From positions 310,001 to 374,000 of the forward strand of contig NZ_CP151274.1 in NCBI RefSeq assembly GCF_051131135.1: 64,000 nucleotides of DNA. The letters are read 5' to 3'. The position numbers and the translations under genes were made by a program. This document shows positions 50,633-59,075 of the stretch, piece by piece (within the stretch, counting starts at the first letter, position 1; the number at the start of each line of letters is the position of its first letter). The stretch is from Thermogladius sp023256015 (lineage in GTDB: Archaea; Thermoproteota; Thermoprotei_A; Sulfolobales; Desulfurococcaceae). Below the pieces are notes generated by a model, which worked only from the letters and a program-made list of their open reading frames with translations, made no database searches and was not told where the DNA came from.

Positions 50633-52654
50633 CTACTCTTTCACGAGGACTAGTGCGGAGAGCGGGCTGACACGGATTTTGCCGATGACTACCGCCTGAT
50701 AACCGGCCGGGTAAACCACTCTCCAAGCCCCTTCGGGCAGCTGAACCTCGTGGTCTATAAGGCCGTTATTCACTATCACTAGGACTTCGTCGTTGTATCC
50801 TCGCGTGTGCACTAGCACGTCATCGCTCGAGTACAGTACACGTATGATACTCGTGTTGAGCCCTGGTAGGGTGTGCTTGAGGGTCGTTAAGTACAGGTAG
50901 TGGTTGTAAACCTCGGGTATCAGTTGACCCCACTGGATGGGGTACCTCTGCTCGTCGAAGTGGTTTTTGTCACCTAGAGCCCCTCTCTCGTCGCCCTGGA
51001 ATATCACGGGCATGCCCGGCATAGTGAACTGGAGCACGGTTAGTAGTTTGAGCCTCTGTATAGACTCGTAGCTGGGCTTATCGCCCAGTCTGCCCCCGCC
51101 GAGGTCTGTCAAGACGCGCGATGTGTCGTGGCTGTCGACCACGTTGAAGCCCATACCCGCTACGTTGACACCTATAGAGGCGTAGAAGACCGACAGAGCC
51201 TCGGCTGCCTGGGTGCCTGTTATCTTACCACTACTGAACGCGAGGAGAATCCCTCTACCAAGCGAGTAGAACATCAGCGAGTCGAATAAATCTCCTTTGA
51301 GCCAGGAGGGGTCCAAGTCCCAGATCTCGCCGACGATGTAGGCTTGAGGGTACTTGCTTTTAACGAGAGCCCTCAACTCCCTGAAGAAGTCCTTCGCGCC
51401 GAGCAGGTCTGTCGGGGTGTCTATCCTCATCCCGTCGAAGCCGAAGTCCATCCAGTAGAGCGCCACGTTCAGCAGGTAGTCCCTCACCTCTGGGTTAGTG
51501 GTGTTCAACTGCGGTAGACTGCCGAAGCCCCACCAGCACCTGTAGGCCGATGAGTCTCCGAGCTTGAACGGCCACTTGTATATCGTGAACCAGTACCAGT
51601 ACTTGCTCGAGATGCCCTTTTCGTAGACGTCTAGGAGGGCCCAGAAGCCTATGCCGACGTGGTCCGGTACGAAGTCGAATATCACCCGTATGCCTAGGTC
51701 GTGTGCCCTTATTATCAGGTTCCTGAGGTCCTCCTGCGTCCCGTACTTGGGGTCTACAACCAGGTAGTCGTAGGTGTCGTACCCGTGGACGCTACCCGAG
51801 AGGAAGATGGGGTTTAGGTATATCATGTCCACCCCGAGGCTCTTTAAGTAGCCTAGCTTCATGGTGATGCCCTTCAAGTCACCGCCGAAGTACTGGTGGC
51901 AGCAGTGTAGCGGCGTTATAGGGTCACTCCAGTTCGAGAAAACGGGTCTCGACGTGGAGAAAGCGTTCAGCCACAACTCGTCCGTCCTGTTCGCTAGGAG
52001 GTCGTTCGTCGGGTCCCCGTTATAGAACCTGTCGGGGAAGATCTGGTAACCGACCGAGCCGACCACCCACCTCACCTGCGGGAACCTGTCAACGCCGTCG
52101 AAGTTGAACAGTGGCCTCTCAGTCGTGTTGTACAGGTAGACTCTCCGACCTCCACTCGTCGCGAGCACGAAGTAGTACTCGAAGGGCCTTACACTGTCGA
52201 CCCTTGCGTACCACATCTCGTACCCGCTCCACTTGAGCTGTCTCCTCATCTCTATCGAAGTCCCGTTGACGACGACATAGACGCTCGAGTACGTCCCCGC
52301 GGGTGTCGTCAATCTCACTACTACGCTGCTGTCTGCCACGGAGAGGAACGCCGGGTCGGCTGGGTTGAACACAGCGCTCGATCCCCCGCTACCTAGGTAT
52401 TCCTCCACCGGGAGGGCCGTTGCGCTATTCGGACTGCTCGTAGTACCCGGTGTTGTCGTGTAAGCGACGCTCGTAGTACTAGGGGTGAAGGTCGTTGTAG
52501 TCGAAACCTGGGAAGACGTCTTGGTCTGCGTCAAAATCTGTTCGCGCCCTTGCTGGGTTAAAACCCACAACTCGCTTGCGAGTATTAAGACTACGATAGA
52601 GACGAGAACGACCACCCCTAACGTTTTCTTCACCGGCGGCATCGTCGACTTCAC
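50633..52654 (-). CDS. Membrane-anchored GH13 glycoside hydrolase (pullulanase/cyclomaltodextrinase-like)
   Basis: 673 residues. One transmembrane anchor near the N-terminus (TLGVVVLVSIVVLILASELWVL), a Ser/Thr-rich linker (about 35-75), a carbohydrate-binding-like segment, then the GH13 TIM barrel: FDFVPDHVG, GMRID (nucleophile Asp), VGEIWD (acid/base Glu) and VVDSHDTSR. The enzyme degrades alpha-glucans outside the cell, probably held at the membrane with the catalytic part outside. It is alone in its operon. Starch or pullulan use is inferred. Confidence 0.88.
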   Translation of the reverse strand: MKSTMPPVKKTLGVVVLVSIVVLILASELWVLTQQGREQILTQTKTSSQVSTTTTFTPSTTSVAYTTTPGTTSSPNSATALPVEEYLGSGGSSAVFNPADPAFLSVADSSVVVRLTTPAGTYSSVYVVVNGTSIEMRRQLKWSGYEMWYARVDSVRPFEYYFVLATSGGRRVYLYNTTERPLFNFDGVDRFPQVRWVVGSVGYQIFPDRFYNGDPTNDLLANRTDELWLNAFSTSRPVFSNWSDPITPLHCCHQYFGGDLKGITMKLGYLKSLGVDMIYLNPIFLSGSVHGYDTYDYLVVDPKYGTQEDLRNLIIRAHDLGIRVIFDFVPDHVGIGFWALLDVYEKGISSKYWYWFTIYKWPFKLGDSSAYRCWWGFGSLPQLNTTNPEVRDYLLNVALYWMDFGFDGMRIDTPTDLLGAKDFFRELRALVKSKYPQAYIVGEIWDLDPSWLKGDLFDSLMFYSLGRGILLAFSSGKITGTQAAEALSVFYASIGVNVAGMGFNVVDSHDTSRVLTDLGGGRLGDKPSYESIQRLKLLTVLQFTMPGMPVIFQGDERGALGDKNHFDEQRYPIQWGQLIPEVYNHYLYLTTLKHTLPGLNTSIIRVLYSSDDVLVHTRGYNDEVLVIVNNGLIDHEVQLPEGAWRVVYPAGYQAVVIGKIRVSPLSALVLVKE

Positions 52655-53052
52655 CTAAACCGGGTTCTTGATGAGGTCATTCTCGCTATTAGATAATAAC
52701 GTTACTTGTGATGGAGACCCGAGGGATTCCATCCTATACCCTCGAGTCACCTAACCCCCAGTACCGGTCTCTATAGCGATCGCAGCAACCACTCCGTACC
52801 CTCTCTCGCCAGCGTTTACAACGCATAACTCTGTCCGCTTCACTGACGGCCCCAGATTGCTCCGGCAGGCAGACTCCTGTTAAGCGGGTTTGTTGTATAG
52901 CCGGGGTGCTGGAGGGCAAGTGCCCGCCCACCAGGTCTAACACCGGAAGTAACTCCCTTCTCGCAAAGGAGGTACGGCTACGTGGGGGCGTCCAGTAGAA
53001 GAAGTGCGTCCAGGCTATACGCAACGGATACCTCGACCGTTAGCGTTTTCAG
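52655..53052. other. 400-base gene-free stretch with hairpins, candidate structured RNA
   Basis: No credible gene between the GH13 start and tRNA-Val. Nested stems stand out on the plus strand: GAGACC (52714-52719) with GGTCTC (52766-52771), and CGAGGG (52720-52725) with CCCTCG (52739-52744). More small hairpins follow (GCGTT-TAC-AACGC; GGGC-AAGT-GCCC; CTCCCTT...AAAGGAG). I looked for SRP and RNase P hallmarks and could not match them. A TATA-like patch (AGATAATAAC, about 52691-52700) lies before the first stem. Confidence 0.35.
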
Positions 53053-53130
<78 letters not shown>

Positions 53131-53154
53131 CCTAGTAGTTAACTCCGTGAGAGG

Positions 53155-53164
53155 TTTTAAATTT
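53155..53164 (-). promoter_or_regulatory. TATA box of tRNA-Val
   Basis: On the minus strand AAATTTAAAACC lies about 26-37 bases before the tRNA-Val 5' end at 53127, the usual position. Confidence 0.5.
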
Positions 53165-53197
53165 AGACCGTGAAGATGTGGCAGAAGTGTACGCTGA

Positions 53198-53327
53198 TGG
53201 GCCCGGGGGGATTTGAACCCCCGACCTACGGGTCACTCCCTCCAGATCTAACTCATCCCCCGAGGGGTCGTCTGACCCATAGTTTGGATCTGGAGCCCGC
53301 CGCTCTGCCTGGCTGAGCTACGGGCCC
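53198..53327 (-). tRNA. tRNA-Trp (anticodon CCA) with a 56-base intron
   Basis: Minus strand: GGGCCCG/CGGGCCC acceptor, D arm GCTC/GAGC, anticodon stem GCGGG/CCCGT and loop CTCCAGA give anticodon CCA (Trp). The intron is 53234-53289, after G37. The archaeal splicing fold is visible: central helix CTCC/GGAG between bulges AGA and TGA, with the cut after the second base of each. TATA-like TAATTAATC at about 53345-53355. No CCA encoded. Confidence 0.93.
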
Positions 53328-53370
53328 ATCAGCAGTCATCAAGTGATTAATTATTCCCTACGGGGGTTAT

Positions 53371-54345
53371 TTAAACCTGTGCTGGAAGTTCCTTGACACC
53401 CCATATCCTGACCACAGCCTGTTGTTTGCCCAGTTGACCGATGATCTTCTCGACCACGTCCCTTCCCCCGCTAACAAGGTTACCGGAGATCTCGGCTAGG
53501 CCAGCTATGTAGTTGCCTTGGTTGTCTAGTATGATGTAGGCCTCTCCAGCACCCCTCACGCTCAACACTACCACCGCGTAGTCCCGCAATAAGCCTGCTC
53601 TCTCTCTAATAGCCTTCTCCACCTCTTCTAGACCCCAAGGCTGCGGCATCTGGACTCTCGCGATGAGGGTTGCGTTCATCACGAGCGTGGCTAGAGTAGT
53701 GTAGTCCAGTAAATGCTTTACTTTGTCGAACGTGAGAGCGGGGGCTCCAGCTACAGCTTCTCTACGCTCCTCTACAGCCGGTTGTGCGGGTACTGCGGGA
53801 GGTTGGGCCGGCTGGGGGGGACTAACCACCAGTGGCGGGGTAGGCGGGGACGGCTGCGGTGTGGGAGCTGTAGGTGCCGGCGGCTGCGCCGGAGGCGCCT
53901 CGGCGCGCTTGGCGGGCATTGGTATCTGGAGCTCTATACTAGGAGGCCTCTTGACGTATTCCTCGATGTAGTCCATCAAATCTGCGAGAAAGTGTCTACA
54001 CAAGTCTCTTATGGTGCTTTCACAGTCCATATAGACGTTTACGTGGGTCGCGAAACCTATTCCGACAACTCTGTACTTGATAGTGAACTTTATGTTCCCG
54101 CCCTCGCCTCTAACTGCCAAGTTCTCCTCGTCTACGGCCTCGCTACGCATCCTGACAAACTCTCTCTGTAGGGACCTAAAACCTGTCCTGATCGAGAGCT
54201 CCGCCTCAACGTAGTTCTTGTCGCCCCGCACGATCACTACCCGGGGGTTCCTCGAAAAGAAGGTCCTCAAATCCCACAAACTCGAGTAGACCTGTTTTTG
54301 CCTCCCGGGAGAGTAAATAGCCTTCTGCTGGCTACTTTTGCTCAT
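53371..54345 (-). CDS. Hypothetical crenarchaeal protein with Pro/Ala-rich linker
   Basis: 324 residues. A soluble N-terminal domain (about 1-140, FFSRNPRVVIVRGDKNYVEAEL...FTIKYRVVGIGF) is joined by a roughly 50-residue Pro/Ala/Gln/Thr-rich linker (about 147-198) to a C-terminal alpha/beta domain (ALTFDKVKHLLDY...YIILDNQGNYIAGLAE) that resembles roadblock/profilin-like folds, though this is only an impression. ATG start, promoter patch upstream at about 54365-54400. The gene's 3' end faces the tRNA-Trp promoter. Confidence 0.6.
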   Translation of the reverse strand: MSKSSQQKAIYSPGRQKQVYSSLWDLRTFFSRNPRVVIVRGDKNYVEAELSIRTGFRSLQREFVRMRSEAVDEENLAVRGEGGNIKFTIKYRVVGIGFATHVNVYMDCESTIRDLCRHFLADLMDYIEEYVKRPPSIELQIPMPAKRAEAPPAQPPAPTAPTPQPSPPTPPLVVSPPQPAQPPAVPAQPAVEERREAVAGAPALTFDKVKHLLDYTTLATLVMNATLIARVQMPQPWGLEEVEKAIRERAGLLRDYAVVVLSVRGAGEAYIILDNQGNYIAGLAEISGNLVSGGRDVVEKIIGQLGKQQAVVRIWGVKELPAQV

Positions 54346-54450
54346 TTCTAGTTCCCAACACTAACTACTCTATGAAAACCGAATTTATATTCTTTAGAAT
54401 TATGCTACTCGGGCTATAAAGGCCTATCCCCGCTGAACAGCCCTCGCTAT

Positions 54451-54915
54451 CTAGTAGGCGCCCGAAACTATTAGCTTGGCTTTCTCCGGCGTGTACTCCC
54501 AGTCCGGCGGTAGAATGCCCCTAGACTTGTAGTACTTGACTAGCCGGTGTATCTTAGACTCGATCTCGATCAAGCCCTTCTTGCTGTGGTAGTCTTTGGG
54601 GTGCTCGTCTAAGTGTCTCCTCAGGTTCACCGCCCTCTTCATCAAGTTGAACAGGTCTTCTGGAATAGGCGGTGCTACGTTGTGCTCGCGGAGTATCTCT
54701 ACTACCTTTTTGCCCGTGACCTGCTTCACCAGTGGAATCCCGAACTGGTCTCTCAGTATTATACCGATCATGGACGGAGGGTAGCCCTTCTTAGCAAGCT
54801 CCACCACGAGCAGCTCCACGTCGCTGGGGGTCATATCCAGCTTCAGCCACCTAGGCGGCCCGGCCCGAGAGGGCCTCGTCGAGTGGGACTGCCCCTTGTC
54901 TCTCCTCTTGTTCAT
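54451..54915 (-). CDS. rps15: Ribosomal protein uS15
   Basis: 154 residues from the ATG at 54915 (AGGAGTGA upstream; a GTG at 54924 is less likely). An archaeal N-terminal basic extension precedes the S15 core, with LKKLVKYYKSRGILPPDW-like end (HRLVKYYKSRGILPPDW). It binds 16S rRNA. It opens the ribosomal/transcription cluster on this strand. Confidence 0.96.
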   Translation of the reverse strand: MNKRRDKGQSHSTRPSRAGPPRWLKLDMTPSDVELLVVELAKKGYPPSMIGIILRDQFGIPLVKQVTGKKVVEILREHNVAPPIPEDLFNLMKRAVNLRRHLDEHPKDYHSKKGLIEIESKIHRLVKYYKSRGILPPDWEYTPEKAKLIVSGAY

Positions 54916-54982
54916 ACCGGTCACTCCTAGCGTCTAAGAATGGGATAAACTGTTAACCAAGCTTTAAAACATTACCCGGCTA

Positions 54983-55603
54983 CTACCCGCTCTGCTCCAT
55001 CATCTTTTTCAGCCTGCTCAGAGCGCTATAAACAGACTTCGCCCTGTGGGAGAACCTGTTCTTCTCCTCTAAGCTCATCTCGCCAAATGTCTTCTCTGAC
55101 CCGTCTGGCGTGAAAATCGGGTCGAAGCCGAAACCCCGGCTACCCCTCGGCCTGTCGGTTATGAACCCACATACCTCTCCATGTCCAACGACGATGAAGG
55201 GCTCGTATATCACCGTCGCCACCGACTTGAAGCACGCCCTCCTATCGCTCGCGCCCTCTAACAGCTTAAGCACTCCTTCGATGCCTATCGTCCTGTACAC
55301 GAAGCTGCTGTACGGACCCGGGAACCCCCTCAGAGCCTGGATATACAACCCCGCGTCCTCGACAAAAAGGGGCCTGCCAACAAGCAAGTACGCGAGTATT
55401 GCCGATTTCCTCGACACCTCCTCTATGCTGTCGCTCTGCACCTCGAGCTTGAGGCCGGGCATTAGTTGAACGTCGAAGCCCAGTTCTCTGGCAACAGCTC
55501 TCACCTCCTCGTACTTGTGTATATTGTCCGACACGAAGAGTAGCTCCTGCCTACTGGGTGTATGCTTCGCGCCTGAGCTTTCTTCTGAGCCTTTCCTCGA
55601 CAT
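54983..55603 (-). CDS. rdgB: Non-canonical purine NTP pyrophosphatase (RdgB/Ham1)
   Basis: About 206 residues from the ATG at 55603, which has GGAGGGGGAGG upstream. LLFVSDNIHKYEEV, FVEDAGLYIQALRGFPGPYS and GFGFDPIFTPDGSEKTFGEMS are the Ham1 signatures. It clears ITP, XTP and related nucleotides. The start overlaps the end of bud32 by 53 bases; a longer frame from 55720 has an unrelated N-terminus. Confidence 0.9.
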   Translation of the reverse strand: MSRKGSEESSGAKHTPSRQELLFVSDNIHKYEEVRAVARELGFDVQLMPGLKLEVQSDSIEEVSRKSAILAYLLVGRPLFVEDAGLYIQALRGFPGPYSSFVYRTIGIEGVLKLLEGASDRRACFKSVATVIYEPFIVVGHGEVCGFITDRPRGSRGFGFDPIFTPDGSEKTFGEMSLEEKNRFSHRAKSVYSALSRLKKMMEQSG

Positions 55604-56234
55604 ACCTCCCCCTCCTTCTAATGTCGACCATCCTCTCGACCACTTCTTGGTGCCTAGGGAACGTTGAGCTGTAGCCCTCGATAAAAGACTTGAACAGCCG
55701 GTCTGCCTTGTCCGGTACAAGGTTCCTCGTGCTTCTGTCGAATAGGTGTAGGTCTATTGCATACTCCTCGACGTCGTTGCTGTACCCCGATAGCCCGAAG
55801 TCTATGATGTAGGCCTCGCCGTTTTCGGTAACGATCACGTTGGAGACTGTGAGGTCGCCGTGGTAGATCCCCGAGTTGTGCATGACGCCCACCTGTCGGC
55901 CGACGTCCCTGTATATCCTTTCCAGGTCTTCGACCCCGTAGTTGTTCAGCACGTGAAGAAGCCGGCGACCCTTGACGAATGTCATCACGATCACGTAGTT
56001 CTCCATGTCCACCAGGATTGGTTGAGGCACTTTCAAGCCTTTCTCGAGTAGCTCGGCCATGACCCTGGCCTCGGTCTTTGTCCTGTAGAACCTGAAGACC
56101 CTGTCGTAGTCGGGGTGCCTGTAGCTCCTACTGACTCTTACCTTGACCACAACGTCCTGCCCGAGTAGGCTACCGAGCAGGACGATCGACTCCGCCCCCT
56201 CCGCAAGCCTCGTTAGCCTCTCTATGGGACCCAT
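55551..56234 (-). CDS. bud32: Bud32 (KEOPS kinase/ATPase)
   Basis: 227 residues. AEGAESIV, VKVRVSRSYRHPDYD, MHNSGIYHGDLTVSNVIV (HGD-x4-N catalytic loop) and IIDFGLSGYS (DFG) give the small Bud32 kinase. It works with Kae1 in making t6A on tRNA. The ATG at 56234 overlaps the kae1 stop by 13 bases. Confidence 0.92.
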   Translation of the reverse strand: MGPIERLTRLAEGAESIVLLGSLLGQDVVVKVRVSRSYRHPDYDRVFRFYRTKTEARVMAELLEKGLKVPQPILVDMENYVIVMTFVKGRRLLHVLNNYGVEDLERIYRDVGRQVGVMHNSGIYHGDLTVSNVIVTENGEAYIIDFGLSGYSNDVEEYAIDLHLFDRSTRNLVPDKADRLFKSFIEGYSSTFPRHQEVVERMVDIRRRGRYVEERLRRKLRREAYTQ

Positions 56235-57301
56235 GGGACTTCTACCTCGTCCACTCTCCACCTCTGCCTTACGTATGCTTTCACAGGGTCTACTGTAACC
56301 CCGTAGAGGTAGTGTAGTAGACCAGTGTAGGCTATCATCGCACCGTTGTCGCCCGAGTACTCGGGTGGTGTTGAGTGGTAGACGGCGTTGTGCTCTGAAG
56401 CCATCAGCTCGAACTTCCTATTCAGTTCGGCGTTCGACGCCACACCCCCTACCAGCAGGACCGAGTCCTTTTCAGTGGTGAGTAAGACTCTCTCGGAGAC
56501 CTCTACTAGCATGTTGAAGGCGGTCTCCCTGAGGCTCAAACATATGTCACCTAGTCTCCTCTTGTCGCTCCTGCCCGCTCTCTTAGCCAGGTGGAGAGCC
56601 GCAGTTAACAGCCCAGAAAAGCTCAGGTCGTTACCCTTCACGACGTATGGTAGGGGTATGAACTCCTGCCCCCACTCGGAGCACACGTCTATAGCGTGTT
56701 TACCGTCGACCACGTAGGGTGGGGCAATTCCGACCTCGCGCGTGAAAGTGTCGAAGAGGTTCCCGAGGGGTATATCGAGGGTCTCCCCGTACACCCTGTA
56801 GGTGCGGTTCTTACCTGCGAGGACCATGGTGTTGCCGCCGGAGACGTAGACCACTACCGGGTCGGCCAGCCCCGAGACCAGCTTACCGATCTCGACGTGT
56901 GCGACCGCGTGGTTGACCGGGACTAGAGGCTTGTTCGACATCGATGCAATGAACCTAGCCAGGGTAGCGCCTACCCTGATACAAGGGCCTAGACCGGGCC
57001 CCAGGGCTACTGCGACCGCGTCTACCTCCTTCAACTTTACACTGGCTTGGTCTAGTGCCTCCTCGAGGGCTTGTTTCGAGTTCCTAAGGTGGGTGTAAGA
57101 GGCCTCTCTTGGGTGTATGCCTCCCTTGGACGGAGTGTACCTCTTGTTGACGTTTGCCAGTATGGTGACAGCGCCTTCCCTGAACTCTACTAGGCCGACA
57201 CCAAAGGTGTGGCTTGTAGATTCGAACCCCAGGACTAGTACGCTCCTGTCCTCTCTAAGGGGGACTGTGAAGGGTATCCTGTACTTGACCTTACCGGACA
57301 T
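56222..57301 (-). CDS. kae1: Kae1/TsaD, threonylcarbamoyl transferase of KEOPS
   Basis: 359 residues. LGFESTSHTFGVGLV, the metal site HAVAHVEIG and YVSGGNTMVLA, and the C-terminal DNGAMIAYTG are conserved. It transfers the threonylcarbamoyl group to A37 of tRNA. There is an extra stretch of about 20 residues before the usual start; the ATG overlaps the eS31 gene by 11 bases. Kae1 and Bud32 are separate genes here, not fused. Confidence 0.95.
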   Translation of the reverse strand: MSGKVKYRIPFTVPLREDRSVLVLGFESTSHTFGVGLVEFREGAVTILANVNKRYTPSKGGIHPREASYTHLRNSKQALEEALDQASVKLKEVDAVAVALGPGLGPCIRVGATLARFIASMSNKPLVPVNHAVAHVEIGKLVSGLADPVVVYVSGGNTMVLAGKNRTYRVYGETLDIPLGNLFDTFTREVGIAPPYVVDGKHAIDVCSEWGQEFIPLPYVVKGNDLSFSGLLTAALHLAKRAGRSDKRRLGDICLSLRETAFNMLVEVSERVLLTTEKDSVLLVGGVASNAELNRKFELMASEHNAVYHSTPPEYSGDNGAMIAYTGLLHYLYGVTVDPVKAYVRQRWRVDEVEVPWVP

Positions 57302-57452
57302 ACTCGGTGTAACCGCACTTCCCGCAGTGCCATCTCGGGACAGGTTGTTTGTGGTAAGCCATGAAGCTACCGCACTTCGGGCACTTCTTGTTCCTGGGCT
57401 TTATGAAGCCCTTCTCTAGGTCAAACTCGTAGAGTTTATGGACGTGCGCCAT
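57291..57452 (-). CDS. rps27ae: Ribosomal protein eS31 (S27ae)
   Basis: 53 residues read directly from the sequence: MAHVHKLYEFDLEKG at the N-terminus and a zinc ribbon KKCPKCG...WHCGKCG, the typical small archaeal S27ae without ubiquitin. Stop at 57291. Too short for a standard gene scan but clearly conserved; it overlaps kae1 by 11 bases. Confidence 0.93.
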   Translation of the reverse strand: MAHVHKLYEFDLEKGFIKPRNKKCPKCGSFMAYHKQPVPRWHCGKCGYTEYVR

Positions 57453-57456
57453 GTCC

Positions 57457-57795
57457 CTAGCCACCCTGCGCCTGTTGGAGTTTCTGGAGAGCCTCCTCGT
57501 TCCTCTTTACAATGTACTCGGGCTCGAAGTACCTCGCCCTGTCCGGCGAGTCGTAGATGTGGGCTCTGACCACGCTGACTCCCATGCCGTACTCCGTCTC
57601 GATCTTCTTCACGTACACGTGCTCCACGGACACGTTGTACAGCCTCGCCAGCTCTGCTCGAAGAAGCCCCCTGCTGATCGTACCCTTACCGACGTGGCCT
57701 ATCCTCAAGACTACTTCCCTACGCCTTATGAGCGGGTTGTACTTTTCCTCGACAACCTCGCCGGCAAACTCGCCGACCTGGACGTTCTTGCCCAT
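57457..57795 (-). CDS. rps24e: Ribosomal protein eS24
   Basis: 112 residues. EEKYNPLIRRREVVLRI and VEHVYVKKIETEYGMGVSVVRAHIYDSP are the eS24 conserved segments. It sits directly before eS31, the usual archaeal order. Confidence 0.95.
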   Translation of the reverse strand: MGKNVQVGEFAGEVVEEKYNPLIRRREVVLRIGHVGKGTISRGLLRAELARLYNVSVEHVYVKKIETEYGMGVSVVRAHIYDSPDRARYFEPEYIVKRNEEALQKLQQAQGG

Positions 57796-57806
57796 GCTCT
57801 ACCCCC

Positions 57807-58283
57807 TTAAGCACGACCAGGTGTTATATGAATTATGGCAGGTTTTAATACTTTAATAAACTTCGCTAACCTGACCTTGTCGACTTCCACGGAGACCACA
57901 CCTACGCCTGGTTGCCCGTAGGCTATTGTACCCCGGCTCAACACCCAAGCGAGAGAAGTCGTCAAGAGGTCCTCCTCTCCGAGGACAACGTACGTGCCGC
58001 CTCTAGACCCCCTTAGAACCGTGAGAGAGTGGAGCGATACCGCCCCCCGCGGGTTGACGATGTTCGCTACGCCAACGGCGCCGGGGCGGTGGTCGCCCCT
58101 TCTCGTTTTACCGTCGACGACCTTTATTGACGACTCGAGAGTCTCCGACACGACATCCCCTACTGTGGCAGTGAACTTGAGCCCTCTAACAGTACCCTCT
58201 TCGGGCGCGACGTAGAGTGTGCCCTGTGGCAGGCTGGCACTTCTCCTGAACTCCTCCCTCAATACCAGGGACGGTAGAAACAA
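57807..58283 (-). CDS. GTP-dependent dephospho-CoA kinase (DUF359)
   Basis: 158 residues from a TTG at 58283, just after the spt4 stop. TVGDVVSETLESSIKVVDGKTRR, NPRGAVSL, LGEEDLLTTSLAW and GTIAYGQPGVGVV are the motifs of the archaeal GTP-dependent enzyme that makes CoA from dephospho-CoA. A longer frame from 58511 reads through spt4 and is not used. Its downstream end approaches eS24 with an 11-base gap. Confidence 0.85.
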   Translation of the reverse strand: MFLPSLVLREEFRRSASLPQGTLYVAPEEGTVRGLKFTATVGDVVSETLESSIKVVDGKTRRGDHRPGAVGVANIVNPRGAVSLHSLTVLRGSRGGTYVVLGEEDLLTTSLAWVLSRGTIAYGQPGVGVVSVEVDKVRLAKFIKVLKPAIIHITPGRA

Positions 58284-58285
58284 GG

Positions 58286-58492
58286 TTAAACTACCTTTAT
58301 AGCGTAGCGACCAGGTTTTGTGAGCTCCAGCTCCTTGGATACAGACGACTTGGCTGGGTCGATTACTACTACGACCCCCTCCCACTCCTCTGAGAAGTCC
58401 TTTGAGCCGCAGACAGGGCATACCTCGGCTTTTTTGTCTACCAGCGTCCTGCACCTCCGGCAAACCTTGAATGGCTTTCCACGAGTAGACAA
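58286..58492 (-). CDS. spt4: Spt4/RpoE2, transcription elongation factor
   Basis: 68 residues. Zn ribbon CRRCRTLV...CPVCGSKDFSEEWEGVVVVIDP, the archaeal Spt4 pattern. It pairs with Spt5 to keep RNA polymerase processive. TTG start with GAGGAGTAG upstream, 2 bases from the rpo7 stop. Confidence 0.92.
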   Translation of the reverse strand: MSTRGKPFKVCRRCRTLVDKKAEVCPVCGSKDFSEEWEGVVVVIDPAKSSVSKELELTKPGRYAIKVV

Positions 58493-58494
58493 GG

Positions 58495-59022
58495 CTACTC
58501 CTCCTTCTCAACTTTGCCTAGGCCGACCTGTCTCATCGTCAGCTGGATTCTCAGGCCCTTCCCCGGCTGGAGGCCGATGTTGTAAATCCTGGCCTTAACC
58601 ACGTCGCCTTTCTCGATAGTCTTCTTCCCGCCCTTCAGCAAGAGGGCTTGCCTAGAGGAGTCGTACTCGGCTCGCTCGTCGGAGACTTGACCTATGTAGA
58701 TGAAGCCGTCGAGGGGGCCCAAGTCTATGAAGATACCGCTCTCCGTGACGTTGAGGACTTCTCCCTCGACCACCTCCTTTAGGAACGGGTCGAACGTCAG
58801 GGCTGTGAATTCTACGTCGTGGTATGTGGCGCCGTCGCCGTGTATAATCCTGCCGTACTCGTTGACCTTCACGTCTAATATTGCCACTACCAGCCCCGCG
58901 TTACTCGTCAACGCCCCCTCGTACTCCTTCCTAAGCTCTTCCCACGAGACCTCGTCAAGAGGCCTACCGAACTTGTCCGGGGGTATTCTGACCACGCTCT
59001 TGACTTTAATGAGTTTGAACAA
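58495..59022 (-). CDS. rpoE1: RNA polymerase subunit Rpo7 (RpoE1)
   Basis: 175 residues from a TTG at 59022 (GTG at 59031 is possible). KLIKVKSVVRIPPDKFG at the N-terminal tip domain, then an S1/OB domain (EGEVLNVTESGIFIDLGPLDGFIYIGQ). Forms the stalk with Rpo4. In operon with spt4. Confidence 0.93.
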   Translation of the reverse strand: MFKLIKVKSVVRIPPDKFGRPLDEVSWEELRKEYEGALTSNAGLVVAILDVKVNEYGRIIHGDGATYHDVEFTALTFDPFLKEVVEGEVLNVTESGIFIDLGPLDGFIYIGQVSDERAEYDSSRQALLLKGGKKTIEKGDVVKARIYNIGLQPGKGLRIQLTMRQVGLGKVEKEE

Positions 59023-59075
59023 TAAGCACACCTTAGCCTAATAGTATTAAGAGGGTCTTTTTAATGTTTTCACGA

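Noticed and set aside
52734..53024. 96-codon minus-strand frame in the structured gap
   Set aside because: Arg/Cys-rich, no start context or motif, and the stretch shows RNA-like stems instead.
52655..53052. SRP or RNase P RNA in the structured gap
   Set aside because: I searched both strands by eye for the SRP helix 8 core and RNase P conserved regions and could not find convincing matches, so no name is given.
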